Source: Bradyrhizobium lablabi
Lineage (GTDB): Bacteria > Pseudomonadota > Alphaproteobacteria > Rhizobiales > Xanthobacteraceae
NCBI RefSeq assembly: GCF_018129385.1
Contig: NZ_JAFCLN010000001.1
Location: 558,001 to 622,000 of the forward strand
DNA: 64,000 nucleotides
Direction: 5' to 3'
A program made the translations under genes and the position numbers. The notes beneath the pieces were generated by a model, which ran no database searches, had not been told where the DNA came from, and saw only the letters and a program-made list of their open reading frames with translations. This document shows, in pieces, positions 1 to 7,599 of this stretch; the first letter of the stretch is position 1, and each line of letters opens with the position of its first letter.

Positions 1-1535
1 CAGGCGACAAACTGATCCGGCCGGACCAGAACCAGCGCCGTCCCGTAGAATTTTCCGGCTTCCGCGCTGTCATCCCTGATCAGCTTGAGCGGCACTCCCG
101 CGGCCTCTGCGGCGCGCCTGATCCCGGATACAGCAACCTCCGGCGCGCCGAGATCGAGCAGCGTAAATCCTTCGCCCAGTTCCTCGAACACGTTGCGGCC
201 TGATGCGAGCCCGCGTGGCGCCAGGTGATGTCCGGCGCGCGCTGCGAATTGATGCGACCCGATCGCGCTACAGGTCGCGCCAGGCGGGCCTGCGACGATC
301 GAAGAGCCTTCGTAGTTCGGCTCGAACGAATTGACTTCCGAACGCGCGCCTGAGGAACGCGCCTGCCATTCGGCTTCGAATCCATCCTTGTCGGTCTCGG
401 GATCGAACTTCGCCAAAAACGCCCGGTCGCTCTCGATCGCCTTTTCGATGAAATCGCGCGCGGTCGATGCGAATACCGGACGACGTTCCTCGCCGTAGGA
501 ATCGAGAATATCTGCGCCGGCCCAGCCTTGCAGCACGGCCGCGAGCTTCCAGCCGAGATTGGCGGCATCCTCCAGGCCGGTGTTGATGCCGTAGCCGCCA
601 TAGGGCGGATGGCTGTGTGCGGCATCGCCGGCGATGAAGACGCGGCCGATGCGATATTGATCGGCGATTGCGACGCGCAGGTCCCAGAAGCCGATGTGCT
701 CGAACTCGACGTCGAACTCCTCGCCGACTGCCGAATGCAGAAGGCCGCGGAAATCGAAATTGTCCCTGGTGGTGCCGAGCGGCACCGGCGCATGGAAGAA
801 CCAGGTGGTGCCGAGATCGACGCGGCCAAAGAACTTCCAGTAGCCCTTCAGGTCGGGATGCAGCACATTGTAGAATGACTTGTTGGGATAGCGCTCGAGC
901 AGTCTGTGCAGGCCGGTCGAGCGGAACACCAGCAGCACCATCAACCGGTCGTGGTCGGTCAGGGTCTGCGTGATGCCGGCGGCATCGCGCACCAGCGAGC
1001 GGCTGCCGTCACAACCGACGACGTAGTCCGCATGCAAGGTGCGGCGACCGTCACCGTTGCGCTCGGCAATCGTCACCTGAACGCCTTTCGCGTCCTGCGC
1101 AATGGCGGACGCGCTCCAGCCATAGACGGTCTCGACATCAGGCAACTGGCTGAGGCGATGCCGCAGCACCGCCTCGGTGGCATATTGCGGCAGCCGTTCG
1201 TTGTCAGTGAAGTAATAGGGCCGCACCAGCTCGCGCTGTAGCCAATCGTACCGGTAGCCGCTCAACAGCGTGCCGTAGGACGTCATGCCACCGATGCCGT
1301 AATCGGGCGGAATCGTCCGCGCGGCGCGCAGCTCCTTCTCCGCGCCCCAGAAGTAAAAGTGCTCGAGGGTGCGCTGGGTCAGGTTCTGACCCTTCGGAAT
1401 CGGCTGCGGACTCGTATAGCGCTCGACCAGAACGCACCTGATGCCGCGCTGGCCGAGCTCGATCGCAAGGCCAAGACCGACCGGCCCGCCTCCGACAATG
1501 ACGACTTGCGTGGCTGACGTGGCTGGCGGGGTCAT
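1..1535 (-). CDS. FAD-dependent aromatic-ring monooxygenase, C-terminus cut by window edge
   Basis: Flavoprotein hydroxylase of the PheA/TfdB/MhpA superfamily, using NAD(P)H and O2 on an aromatic or similar substrate in the cytoplasm. Reading the minus strand from the ATG at 1533-1535 gives a Rossmann dinucleotide fold at once (GGGPVG at residues 15-20), then the GCDGSRS (DG) motif and the FAD-ribose motif GDAAHSHPP; the frame stays open to base 1, so the last part is missing. It lies 95 bp downstream of the IclR gene on the same strand, with a copy of the putative IclR operator (1604-1629) in the gap, so it is probably controlled by that regulator. The substrate cannot be read from the sequence. 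Confidence 0.9.
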   Translation of the reverse strand, partial: MTPPATSATQVVIVGGGPVGLGLAIELGQRGIRCVLVERYTSPQPIPKGQNLTQRTLEHFYFWGAEKELRAARTIPPDYGIGGMTSYGTLLSGYRYDWLQRELVRPYYFTDNERLPQYATEAVLRHRLSQLPDVETVYGWSASAIAQDAKGVQVTIAERNGDGRRTLHADYVVGCDGSRSLVRDAAGITQTLTDHDRLMVLLVFRSTGLHRLLERYPNKSFYNVLHPDLKGYWKFFGRVDLGTTWFFHAPVPLGTTRDNFDFRGLLHSAVGEEFDVEFEHIGFWDLRVAIADQYRIGRVFIAGDAAHSHPPYGGYGINTGLEDAANLGWKLAAVLQGWAGADILDSYGEERRPVFASTARDFIEKAIESDRAFLAKFDPETDKDGFEAEWQARSSGARSEVNSFEPNYEGSSIVAGPPGATCSAIGSHQFAARAGHHLAPRGLASGRNVFEELGEGFTLLDLGAPEVAVSGIRRAAEAAGVPLKLIRDDSAEAGKFYGTALVLVRPDQFVA

Positions 1536-1603
1536 CTCGGCTTCTTGCGACTGGCGGCGGAATGGACCGGCGGAAATGAGGGCAGAGGCGGCCTCAAGTC
1601 AAG

Positions 1604-1629
1604 CATAATCTCATAATATAAGATTTCGC
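1604..1629. promoter_or_regulatory. Putative IclR operator, copy 1
   Basis: AATCT (1607-1611) and AGATT (1621-1625) form an inverted repeat with an AT-rich core. The 26-nt block matches the block at 2519-2544 at 21 positions, including ten identical bases at its left end (CATAATCTCA) and AGATTT near its right end. It lies just upstream of the monooxygenase start. Binding by the neighbouring IclR protein is inference. Confidence 0.65.
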
Positions 1630-1630
1630 C

Positions 1631-2389
1631 TCACGTACTTTGCTGCGCTTGATCGCCCGAAATCTGCGACGCCACGCGCCGGACCTCGGCGCCGATCTGA
1701 TCGATCTGCGCGCCCGTCACGAGGTTGCCGGCAATGGTGACGCAGACGCTGGCGATCGGATAATCGCGGTCGTCGACGACAGGCGCGGCGATACCGACGG
1801 CGCCGGGCGTGACCTCGCCATAGGCGACGCAATAGCCGGCCTTGCGGACCCTCCGCAGGCTTTTGAGGACATCATCGGCGGTCTCACCAAGGCCGACCGA
1901 GCTGAGGTCGGCGAGATTGGTTTCGATCAGCGGCATCAGCCGGGGCCGCGGCAACAGCGCTAGGATCGAGCGCGCGATCGCGCCACGGCCGAGCGGCATC
2001 GGCCTTCCGCGCGGATAGGAGCTGATCGGGTTTTTGGTAGAGGATTCAGACGCAACGCACAGAATCCTGTTGCCGTACCAGCGCAGGATCATGGCGGTGC
2101 AGGAACGGGCTGCCGTCAGCTCTTTCAGGTATGGACCGCCGCGCAGCACGAGCGGATCGGATCGGCGCGTCAGATAGTCCAGCTCGACGACCTTCGGACC
2201 CAGCGTGACGCCGGAGTTGCGGGTCGACATCAGAAAGCCCGCGTCCTTCAGGATCTTCAGATAGCGGTAGAGCGTCGGCCGGCTGTAGCCGAGCTCGCGC
2301 ATCAAATCCTCCGATGTCCATTCCAGCCGCTCCTCGGAGAAGACTTCGAGGACCGCGAGCACCCGTTCCAGACTGTTCTTCGGCTTCAT
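1631..2389 (-). CDS. IclR family transcriptional regulator
   Basis: A 252-residue regulator of usual IclR length. Residues about 1-65 are the winged helix-turn-helix (SLERVLAVLEVFSEE, then SEDLMRELGYSRPTLYRYLKIL) and the rest is the IclR effector-binding domain, which senses small catabolic intermediates. It is flanked by a monooxygenase on the same strand and a divergently transcribed TTT solute-binding protein. Two near-identical palindromic sites, one in front of each neighbour, are its likely targets. The site at 2519-2544 lies in the divergent intergenic region and could also autoregulate this gene. Family assignment is firm; the effector is unknown. Confidence 0.92.
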   Translation of the reverse strand: MKPKNSLERVLAVLEVFSEERLEWTSEDLMRELGYSRPTLYRYLKILKDAGFLMSTRNSGVTLGPKVVELDYLTRRSDPLVLRGGPYLKELTAARSCTAMILRWYGNRILCVASESSTKNPISSYPRGRPMPLGRGAIARSILALLPRPRLMPLIETNLADLSSVGLGETADDVLKSLRRVRKAGYCVAYGEVTPGAVGIAAPVVDDRDYPIASVCVTIAGNLVTGAQIDQIGAEVRRVASQISGDQAQQST

Positions 2390-2486
2390 GCCTCAGGCCG
2401 CATGGTCAGACGTTGCTCCAAATGCCGCTACAGCCCACCTCGCCGCTGCTTCCGGCGGAACCTGCTCGAATGCGACAGAATCAACC

Positions 2487-2516
2487 TTGCACTGGCGGGC
2501 GATCGGCGCATAATAC
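2487..2516 (+). promoter_or_regulatory. Candidate sigma-70 promoter for the TTT receptor gene
   Basis: TTGCAC (2487-2492), an 18-nt spacer and TAATAC (2511-2516) resemble a -35/-10 pair. The palindrome at 2519-2544 begins two bases downstream, over the expected start of transcription, which fits repression by a roadblock. Read from the sequence only. Confidence 0.4.
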
Positions 2517-2518
2517 AT

Positions 2519-2544
2519 CATAATCTCACATTAAGAGATTTTGC
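2519..2544. promoter_or_regulatory. Putative IclR operator, copy 2
   Basis: AATCTC (2522-2527) and GAGATT (2535-2540) form a perfect 6-bp inverted repeat with a 7-nt spacer. The surrounding 26 nt match the copy at 1604-1629 in 21 places. It lies between the divergent IclR and TTT receptor genes, 52 bp before the GTG start at 2596. Confidence 0.7.
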
Positions 2545-2595
2545 TAGATAGACCCGCGAGCCGGCCCTGCCCGCGGGCGAATATGGGAGGATACC

Positions 2596-3582
2596 GTGGC
2601 GATCGATTCCGCAAGCTGCACGCGCCGCACGGCGTTGGGAATCCTGGCCATGGCGGTCGTGCCCGTGATCCCGCGCCTCGCCCATGGGCAGGCGCAGCAA
2701 CCGATCCGGCTCAACGTTCCCTTCTCGCCGGGCACCGGGCCCGACCTGCTCGCGCGCATCCTCAGCGAGGAACTGCGGCAGCGCTGGAATCACCCTGTCA
2801 TCGTCGAGAACAAGCCCGGCGCGAGCGGCAACATCGGCACGCAGTTCGCGGCGCGCGCGGCGCCGGACGGTCAGAACCTCCTGGTGACCGTCAATACGTT
2901 CGTGATGAATGCGAGCCTTTACCCGAACATCCCCTACGATCCGGAGAAGGACTTCGTGCCGATCGCGGAGATCGCAACAGGCGCGCTCGCACTCGTCGTG
3001 CATCCTTCGCTCAACGTCAACACGGGCACCGAATTGATCGCGCTCGCCCGCAGCAAGCCGGGTGTCATCAACTACGCGTCTCCCGGCCGCGGCACGCCGC
3101 AACATCTGGCGATGGAACTGTTCAAGCTCACGGCGCAGGTCAACCTGACCCACATTCCCTATTCGGGCTCTGCCGGCGCCGTGAAGGATCTCGCCGGCGG
3201 GCACGTCTCGGCCATGTTCCTGCCGGTCCATACCGCGCTTCCGCTCGCGGAAGCCGGACAAATCCGCATCCTCGCCGTCGGCAGCCAGAAACGGGCGCCG
3301 CAGGCACCGAATGTGCCGACGCTGGCTGAACTCGGCGTCACCGATTTCGACGTCGATCTGTGGTACGGCGTGCTTGCTCCGGCCAATACCTCGAAGGAAA
3401 TAGTCGACCGCTACAACGCGACCTTCAACGAGATCCTGTCCGAACCGAGCGTTCGCGCGCTGCTCGACAAGCAGGGCCTGATCGCGCAAGGCGGCCCGCC
3501 GCAACGCCTGGCCGACCTGATCGCCAAGGATCGCCCGCGCTGGGCCAAGGTGGTCAAGGACGCGCAGATCACGGCGGAATAG
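2596..3582 (+). CDS. Tripartite tricarboxylate transporter substrate-binding protein (Bug family)
   Basis: A 328-residue periplasmic receptor of the TctC/Bug family, which captures carboxylates or aromatic acids. The start is GTG at 2596, five bases after GGGAGG (2585-2590). The N-terminus carries a TRRTALGILAMAV segment that could be a Tat or Sec signal, ending near LAHGQA. Family hallmarks are the opening PIRLNVPFSPGTGPDLLARI, the VIVENKPGASGNIG segment and ISYASPGRGT-like glycine loops. No TctA or TctB membrane genes are nearby, as is common for the many orphan Bug receptors of Burkholderiales and Bradyrhizobium. With the IclR gene and monooxygenase it probably forms a small catabolic regulon. 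Confidence 0.9.
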   Translation: MAIDSASCTRRTALGILAMAVVPVIPRLAHGQAQQPIRLNVPFSPGTGPDLLARILSEELRQRWNHPVIVENKPGASGNIGTQFAARAAPDGQNLLVTVNTFVMNASLYPNIPYDPEKDFVPIAEIATGALALVVHPSLNVNTGTELIALARSKPGVINYASPGRGTPQHLAMELFKLTAQVNLTHIPYSGSAGAVKDLAGGHVSAMFLPVHTALPLAEAGQIRILAVGSQKRAPQAPNVPTLAELGVTDFDVDLWYGVLAPANTSKEIVDRYNATFNEILSEPSVRALLDKQGLIAQGGPPQRLADLIAKDRPRWAKVVKDAQITAE

Positions 3583-3794
3583 CCTGAGCGAAGTCCGCCC
3601 GCGTCCGGCCTTGAGCGATCCGGAGTCTTCGAGAGTCGTCGCGCGCTGTTCGGCGAGCAGCGTGTAGACGCAATTTGAAATGCAGCAAGCGCGCGCTGGT
3701 TGCTGGAACCACGCAGCGCCCTTTGGCCGCCTTAATTTGGGAGCGTAGCTTGCGACTTAAGAAGTAAGAAAAAGCGATCGTGGGAGGCGTGCCA

Positions 3795-3887
3795 ATGAGC
3801 AAGCCGAAATGTTTTGTCCGGTCATCTCTCGCTTGTGACGCTCGACTGACTGTTCACTTGAAGGATTACGCTTCGGCCGGGACGTAG
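3795..3887 (+). CDS. Possible 30-residue leader ORF before the copper-chaperone-like gene
   Basis: ATG at 3795 follows GGGAGG (3782-3787) at good spacing and opens a 30-codon frame ending TAG at 3885-3887, three bases before the ATG at 3891. The peptide (begins MSKPKCFVRSSLACD) resembles nothing I know. It may be a real leader that couples translation to the next gene or merely a chance frame. The 308-bp gap from 3583 to 3890 otherwise shows no recognisable feature. Confidence 0.3.
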   Translation: MSKPKCFVRSSLACDARLTVHLKDYASAGT

Positions 3888-3890
3888 CCG

Positions 3891-4400
3891 ATGACCGCGA
3901 TGGCGACATCGCCCGCTCATGGGGCGCGTTTCGATCGCGACGGCCGGAGTGCATTGTCCGGCAGATCGGGATTTCCAGTATTCGGAATGGTTGCTGCCGG
4001 ACTTTGGCTGACGCCCGCCTTTGCTGTGGCAGGCGACGCGTTGCAAGTGACAAACGCGCGGGTGCCGGCGTCCGACCAGATTGGCACCGATCTTCCGCTT
4101 GTGATGACAATCAGGAACGATGCGGCTGAGGCCGACGCCTTGCTGCGCGTCCGCTGCGGGTTCGCGAATTTCGCCGTCAAACACGCGGTCGACCGCGGCG
4201 AAGGCGCGCCCGCCATGCGCGAGATCAAGTCCATTCCGATCCCGGAAAACAAGACGATCGAGCTCAAGCACGATGGATATCACGTGATGCTGCTACAGAC
4301 GCGGCAGAAGCTCACCGACGGCGAGAAGTTCACATGCGCCGTCGTTTTCCAGAAAGCCGGAACCAAGGAAACGGAGGTGCAGGTTACACGAACGCCCTGA
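3891..4400 (+). CDS. PCu(A)C-type periplasmic copper chaperone
   Basis: A 169-residue exported protein of the PCu(A)C (DUF461) family, which binds Cu(I) and delivers it to copper enzymes such as cytochrome oxidase. After a signal segment (about residues 28-47, GMVAAGLWLTPAFAVAG) the fold keeps the family's ligand pattern exactly: H98, ten residues, M109, twenty-one residues, H131-V-M133. The segment IELKHDGYHVML is typical. It stands 107 bp upstream of a PQQ alcohol dehydrogenase on the same strand, an unusual neighbour for a copper chaperone. The start may be the ATG at 3891 or at 3900. Confidence 0.85.
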   Translation: MTAMATSPAHGARFDRDGRSALSGRSGFPVFGMVAAGLWLTPAFAVAGDALQVTNARVPASDQIGTDLPLVMTIRNDAAEADALLRVRCGFANFAVKHAVDRGEGAPAMREIKSIPIPENKTIELKHDGYHVMLLQTRQKLTDGEKFTCAVVFQKAGTKETEVQVTRTP

Positions 4401-4408
4401 TTGCGACG

Positions 4409-4426
4409 GCGAACCGGAGGGTTCGC
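4409..4426 (+). terminator. Weak hairpin after the copper-chaperone gene
   Basis: GCGAACC (4409-4415), loop GGAG, and GGTTCGC (4420-4426) form a perfect 7-bp stem eight bases after the stop codon. No T-run follows, so it may be an attenuator or an mRNA-stabilising hairpin and not a full terminator. Confidence 0.35.
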
Positions 4427-4507
4427 TGAACAAAACTTCTCAGCAGAACGCCCGGATGTGCCGGACGCTCGATCGAGCATGAACTGCCATAGGGGAGGTT
4501 ACTAATC

Positions 4508-6295
4508 ATGAGGAAATTCTCGGGTCACTCGAGCACCTTCACGCGGGCGCCGCTGCTCGCCGTTGCGATTGCTGCCGGAGGCATGATGGCTGCATTGCCG
4601 GCTTCCGCTGCGGACCAGGTCAGCCAGGAGCGGCTGCTCAACGTCGAAAAGGAGCCGGGCAACTGGCTTCATCATCATCAGAATTATTCAGCGCACCGGT
4701 TCTCCACGCTGAAAGAGATCAACAAGGACAACGTGAAGAACCTCAAGGTCGCCTGGACCATGCACCTCGGCGGCATCGAGCCGGGCGGGATATGGAGTCA
4801 TGGCGGGCTGGAGGGCACGCCGATTGCCGAGAACGGCTTCCTCTACGTCACCGATGGATGGGGTTCGGTCTACAAGATCGACGCGCATGGCGGCCGCGGC
4901 GTGCTGGTCTGGAAGATGGATCCCAAGACGGACCGTGACTGGGCCGGTGCCGTGGCGTGCTGCGGCGTCGACAACCGCGGCGTCGCATTGTGGGGCGATC
5001 TCGTTGTTTCGCACACGCTCGATGGCCGGCTGATCGCCACCAACAAGGAAACCGGCCAGGTTGCCTGGCAGCGCACGGTGGCCAATCCGGACAAGGGCGA
5101 GGTGATCACCGGCGCGCCGCTGATCGTCAAGAACATGGCGATCACGGGCGTGGCCGGGGCGGAGTACGGCATCCGCGGCTGGATCGCCGCCACCGACCTT
5201 TCGACCCAAAAGGAGGTCTGGCGCACTTACACCATCCCGGGCAAGGGCGAGCCCGGCAGCGAGACCTGGAAGGACAGCGACAACGCGGCTGCCGCCGGTG
5301 GCGGTTCGACCTGGGTGACCGGCACCTACGATCCCGCGACCGACACCATCATCTGGGGTATCGGCAATCCGGGACCGGACTGGGATAATGCCTACCGGCC
5401 AGGCGATAACCTCTACACCGACAGCTCGCTCGCCCTTGACGCCACGACCGGCAAGATCAAGTGGCACTATCAGCACACGCCGAACGACCCTTACGACTAT
5501 GACAGCGTCGCAGAAAACGTGCTGGTCGATATTCCCGGACCCAGCGGTCCGAGGAAGCTCGCGCTCGAAGCGGACCGCAACGGCTTTGCCTATGCGATCG
5601 ATCGCACCACCGGCAAATTCGTCTGGGGCCTGCCGTTCGTCAAGAAAGTCACATGGACCAAGGGGCTCGATCCGGAGAGCGGCAAGCCGATCGAGTATGA
5701 CCCGAACAAGCCCGTGCAGACCTACATCGCGTCGGTGACGCCAAGCCGCACCAACCTGGAAACCGACATCTGCCCCGGCAACATGGGCGGCAAGAACTGG
5801 CCGCCGACGGCCTACAATCCGGAGCTGAAGCTCTGGTACATCCCGGTCATCGAAAGCTGCAACCGTATCAAGGTTGAGGTGATGACGCCGGACAAGCTGA
5901 AGCCGCGCGAGTTCTGGACCGGCGGCGGCCCCAGCCAGCCGTTCCGGATCACCGGCAGCGTGACGGCGATCGATGTGACGACCGGCAAGATCGCGCAAAA
6001 AATGGAAACGCCGTTCCCCAATCTGGGCGGCATGTTAGCCACTCCCGACCTCGTCTTCACCGGTCAGCCGTCCGGCGAAGTGCATGCGCTTGACGCCAAG
6101 TCGTTGCAGAAACTGTGGGAGTTCAACACCGGCGGCGGCGTCAACGCACCGCCGATGACCTTTACGGTCGATGGCAAGCAGTACGTCGCCATTCTGGTCG
6201 GCCTCGGCGGCGCCTGGGACAAGTGGTTCATCGATTCGACGCCCGAGCTGAAGAAGATTCAGCCGGGATCGATGCTCTACGTGTTCGCGCTCTGA
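4508..6295 (+). CDS. PQQ-dependent alcohol dehydrogenase, lanthanide type
   Basis: A 595-residue periplasmic quinoprotein of the methanol/ethanol dehydrogenase family that oxidises an alcohol and passes electrons to a cytochrome c. A signal peptide ends near ASAAD (residue 35). Eight-bladed propeller repeats (for example IKWHYQHTPND) are present, with the vicinal disulfide C151-C152. Probable metal ligands are E219 (GAEYGIRGW) and N287 (GNPGP). The catalytic Asp lies in D330-Y-D332; the second Asp is the residue that marks lanthanide-using enzymes (XoxF, PedH), where calcium enzymes have Ala or Ser. GGGGAGG at 4492-4498 is the ribosome site. The substrate is uncertain: it differs from the classical XoxF5 opening and could be PedH/ExaA-like. 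Confidence 0.93.
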   Translation: MRKFSGHSSTFTRAPLLAVAIAAGGMMAALPASAADQVSQERLLNVEKEPGNWLHHHQNYSAHRFSTLKEINKDNVKNLKVAWTMHLGGIEPGGIWSHGGLEGTPIAENGFLYVTDGWGSVYKIDAHGGRGVLVWKMDPKTDRDWAGAVACCGVDNRGVALWGDLVVSHTLDGRLIATNKETGQVAWQRTVANPDKGEVITGAPLIVKNMAITGVAGAEYGIRGWIAATDLSTQKEVWRTYTIPGKGEPGSETWKDSDNAAAAGGGSTWVTGTYDPATDTIIWGIGNPGPDWDNAYRPGDNLYTDSSLALDATTGKIKWHYQHTPNDPYDYDSVAENVLVDIPGPSGPRKLALEADRNGFAYAIDRTTGKFVWGLPFVKKVTWTKGLDPESGKPIEYDPNKPVQTYIASVTPSRTNLETDICPGNMGGKNWPPTAYNPELKLWYIPVIESCNRIKVEVMTPDKLKPREFWTGGGPSQPFRITGSVTAIDVTTGKIAQKMETPFPNLGGMLATPDLVFTGQPSGEVHALDAKSLQKLWEFNTGGGVNAPPMTFTVDGKQYVAILVGLGGAWDKWFIDSTPELKKIQPGSMLYVFAL

Positions 6296-6309
6296 CATCG
6301 CAAAAAGGA

Positions 6310-6330
6310 GGGCCCGCCACGTGCGGGCCC
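6310..6330 (+). terminator. GC-rich hairpin between dehydrogenase and cytochrome genes
   Basis: GGGCCCGC (6310-6317), loop CACGT, and GCGGGCCC (6323-6330) form a perfect 8-bp stem 15 bases after the dehydrogenase stop. There is no U-tract, so partial termination or 3'-end protection of the abundant dehydrogenase message is more likely than a complete stop. It also covers the upstream GTG at 6321, which argues against that start for the cytochrome. Confidence 0.5.
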
Positions 6331-6356
6331 TTCCCGCTTCCTCGACAAGAGACGTA

Positions 6357-6926
6357 ATGATGATCTTCAACGGTTTCCCGGCAACGGTGAGCGCGCTGCT
6401 TGCGAGCGTCGTCGCCCTCAACGTTTCGATGCCCGCCGCTTACGGTCAGTCAGCGCAGGCGCCGGCTTCGGATCCGAGCAATGCTGGCAAGGCAGTGTTC
6501 GCCAAGGCCAATTGCCTGGGCTGCCACAAATGGCACGGCAATGGCGGCGGAGGCTATGGCGGCGATGCGCTGTCGCTGCGCAAGACCGAGCTGACGCGGG
6601 ATCAGATCGTCGAGACCGTCGGCTGCGGGCGGCCGGGCACGGGCATGCCGTTCTTCATGCGCGGCGCCTACGATGAAGTGAAATGCCACGACATGAACCG
6701 CCAGGACGCGGGAGCGCAGATGCCGCCCGAGGGTGGGACGTTTCTACGGCAGAAGGATATCGAAGCCGTCGCCGATTACGTGATCGCCCACATCAAGGGA
6801 GCGGGCGAGCCGACCTACGCCGAATGCGTCACCTTCTTCTCGAGCACGTCGCGGGTATGCGACATCTACAAGACGCCGGCGACGAAGCCGGATGATGCGA
6901 CCGCCAGCATGGGGAATCGTCAATGA
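6357..6926 (+). CDS. Periplasmic c-type cytochrome, probable electron acceptor of the PQQ dehydrogenase
   Basis: A 189-residue exported monohaem cytochrome. After a signal peptide (to about residue 30, AAYGQ) the haem site C53-L-G-C56-H57 appears, followed by a downstream methionine in GRPGTGMPFFM that can serve as axial ligand. Position directly after the PQQ dehydrogenase suggests a XoxG/cytochrome cL-like role in carrying its electrons to the respiratory chain. I chose the ATG at 6357 over an upstream GTG at 6321, because the latter lies inside the hairpin at 6310-6330 and adds no signal-peptide character. The stop overlaps the next gene by four bases. Confidence 0.88.
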   Translation: MMIFNGFPATVSALLASVVALNVSMPAAYGQSAQAPASDPSNAGKAVFAKANCLGCHKWHGNGGGGYGGDALSLRKTELTRDQIVETVGCGRPGTGMPFFMRGAYDEVKCHDMNRQDAGAQMPPEGGTFLRQKDIEAVADYVIAHIKGAGEPTYAECVTFFSSTSRVCDIYKTPATKPDDATASMGNRQ

Positions 6927-7579
6927 TGCGCGGATTGAAGTTGTCCGAAATTCTCGCCGCCAGCCTGATCGCCTGGCAGGCGATCGCGCCGGCGAGCTCT
7001 CCGGCACGGGCTGAGGAATTCGGCGGCAATGATCTGCGCAACATTCGCGTCGGTATGGCCGCGACTGAACTGGCGGATGAGGGTTACGTCGACTTCTACT
7101 GCGTGGCCGATCCGAAGCGCACATTGGCGGGCTGGAAGAACTGGCGGGACTGCCCTGCCGGCGCTAGCGGGGCACGGGCGATCCGGTTTGGCTACGATCC
7201 CTCGACCAGCCGGGATGGCACCATGGTGGCCGGTCATCCGGCGATCCTGACCTTGCTGATCGACGATTCCGGCCAGGTTGGCGGCTTGCAGATCGAGACC
7301 GATCCGAAGGCGCGTCTCTATATCAGGAAGAAGGCGTTTCTCCTCGGGCTACAGGCCAAATCGCGCTACGGCCCCGACGGCTGGGCATGCACCGAGGGCC
7401 AGCCCGGCGCGGGAGACCAGCCGGTGGGAGGCGTCTATCTCCGGGAACACTGCACCAAGACGATCAGCGGCCGTTCGCTCGTCGTCGAACGCAACCTGTT
7501 CCGCCGGGCGGATCAGGACAGCCGAAACTTTGTCGACGAAACGCGAATCCGCATCATGCGCGCCAACAACCCGCAGTGA
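6923..7579 (+). CDS. Secreted protein of unknown function, coupled to the cytochrome gene
   Basis: A 218-residue protein with a signal peptide (about residues 1-30, ending PARAEE). I recognise no domain. Three cysteines lie at scattered sites (YCVAD, RDCPAG, WACTEG, EHC give four in all), and acidic, glycine-rich segments such as GGNDLRNIRVGMAATEL and LLIDDSGQVGGL suggest a compact periplasmic fold. Its ATG overlaps the cytochrome stop (ATGA, 6923-6926), so the two are translationally coupled and very likely serve the same pathway. It might help cofactor or metal loading, or bind the dehydrogenase or cytochrome, but nothing in the sequence proves it. Confidence 0.75.
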   Translation: MMRGLKLSEILAASLIAWQAIAPASSPARAEEFGGNDLRNIRVGMAATELADEGYVDFYCVADPKRTLAGWKNWRDCPAGASGARAIRFGYDPSTSRDGTMVAGHPAILTLLIDDSGQVGGLQIETDPKARLYIRKKAFLLGLQAKSRYGPDGWACTEGQPGAGDQPVGGVYLREHCTKTISGRSLVVERNLFRRADQDSRNFVDETRIRIMRANNPQ

Positions 7580-7591
7580 TGCGGGTTGTTG
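7564..7591. terminator. Bidirectional terminator overlapping a stop codon
   Basis: A perfect 12-bp stem (7564-7575 with 7580-7591) closes on the 4-nt loop GTGA, and the TGA stop of the upstream gene sits in that loop. CATTTCC follows. It separates the convergent dehydrogenase operon and TSUP transporter gene. Confidence 0.7.
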
Positions 7592-7599
7592 CATTTCCG

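Noticed and set aside
4688..5998. 436-residue minus-strand frame across the PQQ dehydrogenase gene
   Set aside because: It is antisense to a clearly conserved gene; long antisense frames are expected at this GC content, and it shows no recognisable domain.
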